Below are positions 33,502 to 44,175 of a DNA stretch of 64,000 bases, one piece after another. Position 1 is the first letter of the stretch, and each line of letters opens with the position of its first letter. A program made the position numbers and the translations under genes. The stretch comes from Diospyros lotus (taxonomy: Eukaryota > Streptophyta > Magnoliopsida > Ericales > Ebenaceae). Location: contig NC_068340.1 of assembly GCF_014633365.1 (NCBI RefSeq), positions 16,905,879 through 16,969,878 on the forward strand, given 5' to 3'. The notes below the pieces were generated by a model. It saw only the letters and a list, made by a program, of their open reading frames with translations. It had not been told where the DNA came from and did no database searches.

Positions 33502-35440
33502 CTTAATACTCGGTATTACATGGTGTTGGAAAGAATATGATTTCCAGCTATGAGATTGGCAAAAGTCTCGAGGAAAGGTTAATGATGCTGAAAGCAGTCA
33601 CATTGGGAATCTTTTCTATGCAAGCTTGAATTGTGGCCAAAATCGAATGTTCGTAAGGGACATCCAAGAAGTCAGTGGGACCCTGAGAGTGGTCCGATTT
33701 TTCAAGTGGGATAATGCTAAAGTATTTTCGGGAGGAACAGAGGTACTGTGCAAGCGTAGGGACAAAATCAATTTTCATCGAGTAAGGGTTAGTTATTAAT
33801 TTTTGGAGAAATCAAGTCTTGGGGTGGCTTGATGGTAATTTGTTCTTCCCTAAAATGAAGAATTAATGAGAAATAATGGATGATTGAAAGCCAAGATTAG
33901 TGTCTAAGAGTGGCACTTGGCAAACTCTTACCCAAGAGAATGAGAGAGTTAAATTAATGCAAAAAGAAAAAGAAAATGGTCATTCTAGCATTTATGAGAG
34001 GCATGATTGTATTGGAATAAAGAAAATCCAATTGAAAATAGAAATTAGTCTCTTGAAAATGTGGAGATTTATTTAAATTGGAAAATATTAAAAATGGTCT
34101 TTCAAAGGTTATTCTTGAAATTAACAAAGAATTAATTAATTGAGAAATTGGATATTTTATGAGAAAGTGAGACTTGATCTAAGGGTGGAGATTTGAGTCT
34201 TCGAATGGGCATGGATTGCCAAATGGGTTTAGTATAAATCCAAAGGAAGAATGAGGTCGATGGTGGAGATTTAATCTCCAAATAAATCCATGGATGTGAT
34301 TTAATCTTCCATAAGGGCATGGATTGTTTTTCTTTGTAGGGTGGAGATTCTATCTCCATTTTTAATCAAGGGTTGAGATTAAATAAGACTAATGGCTTGG
34401 ATTGTGCTTCTTTGGAGGGATGAGATTTGCTCTCATAAAGTTGAATCCAATGGTTAGGATTTAATCTTGAAGTTATTAGATATAAAAGAAAAATGGAAGA
34501 GAGAAATTGGAAGAAGTCTTCCAATGTGAATGAGAGAAAGAAGAAAAAGAAAGGAAAGAGAGGAAGAAAGGAAGCAAGGTAAGTCTTTAGGCTTCTCTTC
34601 ATCTTTTAGCCTTTTGAGTCTTAGGAGTGTAACATTTTTAAGAATTTCTCGTTAGGTGGAGAGAAGGATTTTGGCAAGGTTCTTTCTTTGAAGCAAAAGC
34701 TTGGAAGCTTCTAAAAGATTAAGGTAAGGGATGGCCCCATGGGAGGGTGGCCTTGCATACCTTGTAAGTGTTTCATATAAGTTTTCATGTGGTTGCAAGC
34801 ATATGCAATTTGTGTGCACTAGTAGACCTTTGGCCATAAGAAGGACTAGGAGATTGGGAAATGGTAGGTTGTTGCCTCAACCTTGGAGGGTTGCAAGGGC
34901 AAGGAAGACTATCCATACCATGCATGGATCTTGCATTTCATGATTATTTATGCTTACATTTACTTTACGTTGCACCCTTATTGAGCTTTAGAGCTCATGA
35001 GGTTTTTACCTCATCTTGTAAGTCTCTCATATGACAAGAGAAAGGGGATTTTGCAAGCTTGGAGCTTTGGAAGCATTAAGATGGATTTATAATTTTTGTA
35101 ATTGTATTTTGATGTATGTTGTCTATGCATCAAGAGGGTAATGTAAGCCTTTTTTTTTTTTTCTTTTGGAAAAAAAGGGGATTTATATGTATATTTATTG
35201 TACTTAATTTCTGAGTTAAAGAAGGATGATGCTCACTTAGGATTTTAGATTTTTTCGATGGGTTTCCTAAGGTATTTTGTTTCTGAATCCTTGAGTGGAG
35301 CAAAGGGAAGGACAAAAGCTAGTACCCACCTAGGGCATTTCTCATTTAAACATAGTTCATCCCTTCATTAATGGCTTGATGGATGAGTAATATAGTCGAT
35401 TATTCACCAATAGCACCCATGGTGGGAGCGGGGCATTACA
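33502..35440 (+). mobile_element. Solo LTR Y in Z (copy C)
   Basis: Flanked by a perfect GGTAA duplication (33497-33501 and 35441-35445). Ends GGGGCATTACA. 1939 bp, about 640 bp shorter inside than Y in copy B. Two adjacent tetraloop hairpins: TGAGCT-TTAG-AGCTCA at 34982-34997 and ATGAGGT-TTTT-ACCTCAT at 34997-35014. Confidence 0.9.
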
Positions 35441-35733
35441 GGTAAGCCCAAAAATTTTGGAAAAATACCAAAAAAGAGAGAAAAATAAAATAAAAGGGTT
35501 TATAGAAAAAAAATAGCTTGTACTTGCTTTACAAAAATTCTCGTTTATTGCACAAAAACAAGCCCCGATAAGTGTGAACAATACTATACAGGTAAACCAG
35601 TAAGGTGAGTGGTTCTTACATATAACTTGCTTCATCTCGGCCATTTGTAGTTTCATTTCGTGTGGTTTTGTGGCTTGCATATCATATGTTTCCTTGGCAA
35701 AACATGTTACTTCCATTTATCATACACCATAGT
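35441..35733 (+). mobile_element. LTR Z, middle part (copy C)
   Basis: Z sequence between Y and S, matching 16544-16830 of copy B. Confidence 0.8.
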
Positions 35734-38401
35734 TGTAATGGAAAAAAATTTCACCATAATTTTTATTTACAACAGCGAAAGCAAACTGATTAACAATACA
35801 CCAACACAGGGGCTCGTACATACATGCCATAGCATTAGCTAAACAAATCTAACAAGACACCTCATCTGAGCCCCTGTTCACACTCACTTCCAAGGATTTT
35901 TTAGGTCGGGAGAGCCTCGTACCCATGGCCATCGGCAAAGATCTTATACCACTAAACTTGACCTCGAACTTTCCCTTCCTTAACCTGGAATGATGTTAAA
36001 AATAATGTGAGCCACAAGGCTCAACAAACTTATCTGAAATAAATGGGGCATCATAGGAATTGTATTTGGATTGAATCATCGCGACTAGCATTAACAAGAC
36101 TTCCCTTATTTGATCTCACATCATGTCGTAAATTATTACATACAATCTTTACATTATATGCCCATACAAGGTTGCATATCATAATGTTACACATGCACAA
36201 GCACAATATCATAACCCTTAATACTCATTAACCATATGTCACCCTCTTTGGCATGGCAGCACGTGCTTATCCTGCCCAGACGTCACCGGCATAGCGATAG
36301 CAGTGCCCTTGCTCAGAGGCCAAGGGGACGAATACTCATCATAAACTTCACTTGATAAACATATATAATGTCATGCATATGCAATTCACACCACCATGTA
36401 TGTGCAAGAGTCTTTACACAGCTATTATGGGAATATTTACTTGAGTAGTTTAAGGGCAAAAGCCCACATGTTCCACGTTATGCAAATCACGTCATTGAAA
36501 CCAATTAGTATGTTCTCAACCCATTTATGGCATAAGACATTAGCCCCAGTATTTGCAGATCGACATATTGATATCTCATATGATTCCGGGGTTAGATATG
36601 AACCCTATACGGCGTAAGTATTTGTACCACTTCGCTTTCGGGATTACGGACAACGCCCGTCGTTAGTCACAATTATTGACTAGTTCAACATCTTTGATAG
36701 TATTAAATATTAGACGGAGGCTGGTCAGTTGACCGCCACTATCACATCGAGTCTCCTCGACTCCCTAAGAACCTAACCCACAACGGTTCGGCATCATTCC
36801 CAAAGAAGTAGGGGCGATACAAAGCCCCGTGACGGTTAGAAATAAATATCTCTAGGAGTCACACATATAGTCCAACAATAACTCACATATTATAAAATGG
36901 TTACCGCATGTATTTGCATAATTAATGCGTGGAACCAAATTATGATAAGGGAGATAATAAATTAAGGAAAATAATGGAGACTTGAGTAGGAATTAAAGAA
37001 CATAAAGAGAGGGTTAGAAGCTTGCCTTCAAATGACCAATTCTTGTCTTCTTTGCCTTCCCACTACGAAGTAAAACGTTTAATAGAAATTAATGACATTG
37101 GCTTCAAAATAACTAAATGTGACCATGTAAAGTCTATACTTCTAATAATTTTATCTACTAATTTAGCTAACTAATTAACTAATCACTAATACTAATTTCT
37201 CAATAAAATTTACCTTAGTGCCAAAATCCCTTCTCCTCAAACTCCACTTCTTACAAAATCCTCTTTCCTTTAATTTGATCTCAATTTCACAGCCTCATAC
37301 CTATATTTATAGGCAAATTTGCCTTGGCCATCAAGGTCTAGCCAATAGTTTTTGCAATTTATCATGGATTTAAGCCCACTGATTTCTTTCTAACTTTTTG
37401 CCCAGAGACTTCAAGCCACTCACATATAATTATATCTTTATATCATAATATGATTTATATTATAAAATTCTTCTCACGTGCCTTTCACTCACGGCATCTC
37501 ATCCTTGATTGCGCCCAGTAATTTCATCCAATTTGGAGCCAATTGATTTTGCTTTATACTCATTATTTGCACCAATCTTTTCTCACTTTAACCCACGCAT
37601 TCCCTTCTTATATTATTTAATAGTAACTATCTGCTATCTCAACAAATGCATGGCACCAAGCTTTATATATATTATTATTTAATTCTTCTTCCAACTTACC
37701 CATAGCTTCTTGCCCACTTACTTCACGTCCACAGATACACGCACATGCATATATATATATATATCATATCTTTATATTATATTATAATTTATTATATACT
37801 TAAAATTATGAAAATTATATATATAAATTTATAAATTATATTTTTAATCTCACTTCAACCTTTCTACTTTGCAATTACACCCTCAAATAAACTATCAAAA
37901 CCCAAAATTAATAATCTAAGGTTACTCGATAAGGTCGATTGTGTCCCTGCGCCCTCATGGGACCCTTGTTTCATCTCAAAACCATCTCAAAATTGATTGT
38001 CATGAAAAATCGGAGCCCCCTCAGAGTTCCGTGGACTTCCCGAAAGTCCCCTACAATCATTCAATTTTTCAACCTAAATAATAATTATACCGAAAACTGT
38101 CTCAATTCTAATTTATTTTAATATCATAAATCTTGACTCGGGACGCTTGTTAATACCCTATCATTTTTCTTAGACATCTAGGCTCCAGGGCACTCCCTGC
38201 AATCGATTCGATACTGAAAACTGTAAGAAAATTATATAACCCCAATTTAATAATTTCATAAATATTTCAAAATAAAATTACCTATTTCTCCAAAGAAAAA
38301 TAACTTATTATTTTCTTCTAAATTCTCAAACATTCATTAATTACTTCAAAAATACCAGAATTAATAATTACTATTTTTCTCCAAAATTCTAAGATGTTAC
38401 A
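35734..38401 (-). mobile_element. Solo LTR S in Z
   Basis: 2668 bp, flanked by perfect ATAGT duplications (35729-35733 and 38402-38406); copy B has the empty site near 16830. Both ends are TGTAA/TTACA. On the minus strand it has a TATA box (37314-37321) about 1.09 kb from its start and a hairpin TGAGCC-TTGT-GGCTCA at 36010-36025, so the minus orientation is favoured. No coding sequence. An AT-dinucleotide tract lies at about 37748-37765. It is related in the opposite orientation to 58510-60126. Confidence 0.92.
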
Positions 38402-38889
38402 ATAGTGCTTGGATAGTTGATGTAGGTCATCATGTGTGATCGTGGAGCGATCACATGCCCGTTACGATAGGGCTGGGAGTTTGGACATGATAATGAGTGG
38501 GGATGATTGCAATATCCTGACATGCCTACCGAAAGGTGAGATTTCATAATGCTTGTTGCATTCGTACACACAAAATTTTATTTTGAACCCTTAATAAGAT
38601 GTTTCATATCTTATATCGACATATTCAAATGTGTCAGGTACACCCCAGTCAAGCAAAGGAAAGGGTAAAGAGGTGGCTAAAGTTTAAATTGATTTTTAGT
38701 TATTCTTTACTAAAACATGTACTACAAATTTTGTATAAAAAAAGGACTATTATGAATCATTGGGTTTTCTGTCATTTTCTTAAATTAGATGGATATATGA
38801 CAAACTTGTATTTGTACCAAAAATATAGTGGAAATACTAGTTAATAGGCTTTCAGATTCGATCCTTTACTTCCGTTGATTAAGGATTTC
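38402..38889 (+). mobile_element. LTR Z, part between S and E1 (copy C)
   Basis: Continues the Z sequence (GATCGTGGAGCGATCACATG and onward, as at 16850 in copy B) and extends about 250 bp further than copy B does. Its last bases ATTTC are one side of the E1 target-site duplication. Confidence 0.8.
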
Positions 38890-41521
38890 TATAATATCCT
38901 AGTATTTTGAGAATAATAATAATTAATTTTTTTATTTTTAACATCAATTAGAGATTATAATTGAAAAAAAAATTAATGGGTTTAGAGTTAATGGGCTAAG
39001 TTTGAAAAATAAAGACTAAGTAAATGGGCTAGTGGGCTAAATTGGAAAAATAAAGACTAAGTAAATGGGCTTAGAGTTAGTGGGTTAAGTTGAAAAAAAT
39101 AAAAGGCTAAGAAAATGAGATAATTAATAGGCTAAGAAAATAGGTTTAAAATTAATGAATTAAATAAAAGAATAATCTATTTAGAAGAAGATTTAGTGAA
39201 AAAATAATTAAGGTGACAAAATAATTAAAGATAGTGAGTGAAATAATTGAGAAATGTTTGAGACAAAGTAGAATGTTGACAAATAATTAAAGATTATGAG
39301 TGAGATTTAGTGAAAAATAATTAAGAAATATGACAAAATAATTAAAGATGATGGGTGAAATAATTTAGAAATGTGAGATATAAATTAACGCATGGACAAA
39401 TAATCAAAGATACTGAGTAAATTAATTGAGAAATGTTGGAGACAAAGTAGAGTGTGGACAAATAATTAAAAATTATGAGTGAGATTTAGTGAAAAATAAT
39501 TAAGAAAGATGACAAAAATAATTAAAGATGATGGGTGAAATAATTGAGAAATGTGGGAGACAAATTAAGGTGTGGACAAATAATTAAATATAATGAGTAA
39601 ACTAATTGAGAAATGTTGGAGACAAAGTAGGGTGTGGACAAATAATTAAAGATTATGAGTGAAATTTAGTGAAAAATAATTAAGAAAGATGACAAAATAA
39701 TTAAAGATGATGAGTGAAATAATTGAGAAATGTGGGAGACAAAGTAAGGTGTGGACAAATGATCAAAGATAATGGGTAAAATAATTGAGAAATGTGGGAG
39801 ACAAAGTAAGGTGTGGATAAATAATTAAAGATTTTTAGTTAGATTTAGTGAAAAATAATTAAGAAATGTGGCAAAATAATTAAAGATAGTGGGTCACTAC
39901 AATTATGTTAAGTTTAATTCAATCTCCTATAAATAGAGGAAACTTGAAAGGTTTGAGGACTTAAATTAGAAGGAGAAAGGTTGAAAGAAAGATTTGAGAG
40001 TGAGAAAAAGATTTGAAAAATAGAAAGAAAAAAAAATAGAGAGAGAGAGAGAGAGAGAGAAATACCAAAAACAATTCCTAGAAAAATTCTATAGGCTGAC
40101 TTTAGTAGTTTGTGTGAAAATTTGTGACAAAAGGTGTTGTTGGATATGCAAATCGAGGTTTCATCGCAATATTAAAGATTACCGAATCGCTCCGCTGAAA
40201 GGTGAGTTATCTTCAAAAATTTTAAAAATATGAGAATGATATTTTAGAATTTTTTATGATGAAATTGGAAGATAAATTCATGATTAGTATTTATTATGGA
40301 TTTTTTTTGAGGTAATAGATGCTTGAAAATCAAAGAGAAAATGAGAAATAAATAGAATATAGATTCTGAAAATTATGTGGAAATTTATGGGGCTTAGGAA
40401 TATTTCTTTAGGAATTATTGAGAAGAGAAATTGAGAAAATTTTATGAGAAAGTATTTATTTCATAATATTGAGGAAATAATAGGAGAAAATGAGAGAAAT
40501 TAGGAAAATTAGAGAAAATTAAAAATTTGATTTTCTTAAATAATTATGATGCTCAGGGTACGCCAAGGTTCATAATTGAGCATGATTGGAAGTCCAACGC
40601 GATTTTTGAGGTAAAATTATGTTAGGGGCAAAATTATCTTTTTGCAAGGTAAATGGTACTTCCTAACTGGATTTAATTTTATGGAAATGCTTGGTTTGTA
40701 AGTTGTTCGATCCAAAATCTTATTTTACGTAAATGATTTTATTATGTTGTCATGCCTTGATGTGAGTATGTCATGTAGATTGCATTTACATGTTTGATTT
40801 ATGAAATATGCATATGAGTATGATGAGATTCACGGTCATACGTTGCATGGATTTGGTATTAGGTACTGGCTCCGTTACTTTGCCAAAGGTGCACCCATAC
40901 ACCTCGGTCTGGCAGGAAGACTAGAAAAATGGCGGGTAATCTTAAGGTGCAGTCGACCTGAACATGAGAGTTATGATATTATGTGCATTGCATACATACA
41001 TGAGCATTAAATGTTTTGTATCCTTACTTAGATGATTCATCATCTAACTTGAAATATTCAAACGTTCCAGATGAAGATAGTAGTAGAAACGAGGATGAAT
41101 GAGGCATATAATGGCACTTAGCAAAGTGCATAATGAGTTTTATGATCAGTTGAACGTATGTTATGTTGCTCATGTATTTAAGTTATCGTACTTCGAATTC
41201 TGAACATTTTGAGAAATAATGATGTAGAACCCTATTTAGGGTTAATGTTACTTGAGAATTTATGTTATGTATTAAGTCATGTTGAGAAATTTATGTTCTC
41301 GTGATGTAAGAACTGATTTATGATTAATGTTATGATGTTAGGTTCGATTCTAGCTTCCGCATTTAATGTTTATGATGATTCTCCTTGGAGATAAATGAAT
41401 GGAAATTTTGGGATGGATAAGAGCAATGATATGGTTTAGTCTTAGTTTTAGTAATATAAAAAAAAAAAATTATCCCAGAATTGTCCTGAGTTTTAACGCG
41501 CTCGAAAAACGAGGCTTTACA
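38890..41521 (+). mobile_element. E1 5' LTR
   Basis: 2632 bp, TATAATATCC (decayed TGTAATATCC) to GCTTTACA. TATA box TATAAATA at 39928-39935, tandem repeats at 39189-39890, GA microsatellite at about 40040-40061, and stem-loop at 41028-41047. The frame 40801-41010 is part of the LTR and not a gene. Confidence 0.93.
39189..39890 (+). repeat. About 179-bp tandem repeats inside E1 5' LTR
   Basis: The landmark GATTTAGTGAAAAATAATTA recurs near 39306, 39484, 39663 and 39842, i.e. every 178-179 bp, with a shorter first step from 39189. Each unit is three related sub-units of about 54, 63 and 62 bp, each starting GACAAA-AATTAAAG-like. Confidence 0.88.
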
Positions 41522-44175
41522 ATTAGTATCAGAGCGAATTGATAATTGGAGACTTAGAAAAGTTTGACTTGGAGATTAAGTGTTATTTCAGCTAAGGATT
41601 CTCATAACTTAGCCCTATATAGAGAATTAGGGAATAACAACTTGGAGATTTAAGGGGATCTGATATCGTTAGAGCCAGTTAGTAAGAACCCCAAGTAGAA
41701 ACTAAGGGGAAAAAGAAATCGATGGTTCGTAAAATGAAATCCCTACTTAGAGATTCGGGGATTTTCGGTTAAAGTCTTAAAGGTTGTTGATTGAGGATCT
41801 AGCTTTGCTAAGTGATAGGACAGCTTGTCGGGATGACCTAGCTATGAAAGATAGGGTCTGATGATATGATTCAAACGTAAGGATGGTACAGTAACCATGA
41901 TTATGGATCTGAGAAATTTGGAGACTATTAATTTGAGGTCATTAGTTCAAATCATTGCAATGAGTGATAGAATAACTAGTAGCTATCGAGAATGATCGAG
42001 TCATGGATAGTTTATCTGATGCGACATAGCCTAGCTGTTGAGTTAGGATCGAATGATAAGTGTTTTCGATGATCAATTATTGTCTCAGAAATAAGATGTG
42101 TAGATCGAGAACCCTAGGATTTGGGGTCAAGGCAAATAGATATGATGCTGAACTTAGATATTTCTATTCTAAGAATAGGAAAATAACATTGACTAAGATG
42201 ATGGGGTCCAAGTTCCAATAAACTGGAGTGCGAGGTGTGCCATTAGCTGATAGAAAAATGCTAGAAGCCTAGGGAATCAACCCAAAATAAGACTGATAGT
42301 ATTTGTGGAGACACGATCTAAAGAGAAAGAAGCGTGCGACATCTTGAATGTGGATGATGTGTCTTATTGCATCTAGGTTCATGGTCATCTTCCGAGTTGG
42401 TAAATGAGACGAGCATTATGAGGCTCAAGAAGTAGATTAATCTTGATGTCTAGGGTGGTAATGCTGATTGAGATCATGATTGGGTCGTGTTTGTAATTTC
42501 CTCGAGGATATGGTTGGGTAGCATAGTAAGATTTATTCAACAAGTGAAATAGATATGGTAAACTTAATGTATAGGCGCTACCTATGCGGTGACGTGATTA
42601 CCAGCATTGATGAGAGACATAGGTGACAAAATTTGTACCTACCGTTTAGTGTGCCAAGTGAGCTTGGGGATTCAAAAATTGGTGAGAAGGGACACACGAA
42701 TAAGTTATGCCTTGTGCAAATGCATGGGAACCTGAATTGTTACTTGAGGTTTAAAGTATCATTTGAAGAAGAGTTCTTGGAAGTTTTTAAGGTCCGGTTG
42801 TTTATAGAAAATGATTGGAGTCAGTTAACGTGATCTGACTTGGGATTTTCAAAGATAAATCGGTTTGGGATTTTTGAGGAAATTTCTCAAATGAATGATG
42901 TTTTAAGGACCATAGAGAATCTAAAGAGTTCTGATGAAACTTTAGGGTTTCAAGAAGAAAAAAAATTCAGTGAGGATTGGGGTACCGTAGGTGACATAAG
43001 TACCTATCTGCTTAAGCTGGTAGTGTGACTATAAAGAGTTGTCTCGATAGTTGTGAGAACCTTTGGCATGCTTGAGAGAGACAAGTAATGGCAGAGGTGC
43101 CAGGATGTCAGGTCGCAGTAGGAATAGCCATGAGAAAGTGAGTGAGAGAAACACCAGAATGTTCTCTCAGAAGATTTATTGGATCTAATTCTTAAATGAT
43201 AAGTTTGAAGTTTTCGCTAATAGCTTGAGGATAATGTTGAGAACTTGTTGGGAGTGTCACGATGGATGTTGAGGGAAAGATTTTTCTTGCTAGGTCGTAA
43301 CAAAGGTGATGAGAACAGGAGATTCCATGTCGGTGAATGCGAAATCAAAGTTGATTGTCATAAGCACCATAAGCTTAGGAAGTGCTGAAAAGTCGGATGT
43401 CCTAATAGATTTCGGGAGACGAATCAAAAATTTTGGAAAGAGGTTAGTCCAAGCAAAGATCGGTGACCTGAGTAACTCCGAAAAAAAAAAAGATCGAGCA
43501 CGATTAGGGTCAGTTGATATGAAATGTTAACACTCGAGGATTAGTTCGAGCAATTTGAGGATCAAATGGTTAATCTTATGATATAAAATGTTATTTGAGA
43601 ATCACTTTGAAAAGTGCGATGACTTATTTAAGTTATGAGTATATGGATGAATAGGTATTAGTATGGTGACTAAGTAACGAATGTTATGTGCAGACGATGT
43701 AAGGATATTAGCATGATTAGATTTGGAAGGCATTGCTAGATTTCGATTGATATTAGAAGTTAAATTACGAAATGAAGAATTGGAGACAGATAGAATCTAT
43801 CAATAAATTATAAAGATTTTCTTGATGAGATAATTATATGACATTATTAGAAGATGATTGTGGTCAATTGATAGAAACTTGAGGTTAAATTGAGTGATGA
43901 ATACCTATAAGAAATGAGAAAACAATAGTTTATAAGAAACCTCGAATAGAATAGATCAAACAATGATTAAGTTTGAGATGGTTATGGCGGTATAGTTTTT
44001 CCTTGGGAAATGTGATTGCCTGTGAAGAGCTACAACGGCTTTATTTGAAATAAAGTATTAAGGTATGTTCTTTCATAATTATTTGATTAGTCTGGTGCTA
44101 ATATCGAGGATGAAATTTTGAGATTTATAATATATCGCAAATTTCGAGGATGAAATTTTTGTAAGGAGAAGATAA
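41522..44175 (+). other. E1 internal region, non-coding
   Basis: Primer site TAGTATCAGAGC at 41524-41535 (one mismatch to TGGTATCAGAGC). Small frames at 42633-43530 match nothing I know. The motif CGAGGATGAAATTTT occurs twice (about 44105 and 44145) before the purine tract GTAAGGAGAAGATAA at 44161-44175. No RT, integrase or knuckle was found. Stretches at 41736-41775 and 41936-41990 are collinear with the E2 internal region. Confidence 0.85.

Noticed and set aside
39189..39890. Regularly spaced repeats, considered as a CRISPR-like array
   Set aside because: Units are head-to-tail without unique spacers, AT-rich, within a eukaryotic LTR, with no cas-like genes.
42633..43530. Three small plus-strand frames in E1 interior, considered as gag
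   Set aside because: No capsid or zinc-knuckle motif, separate frames, and no counterpart in the collinear E2 interior.
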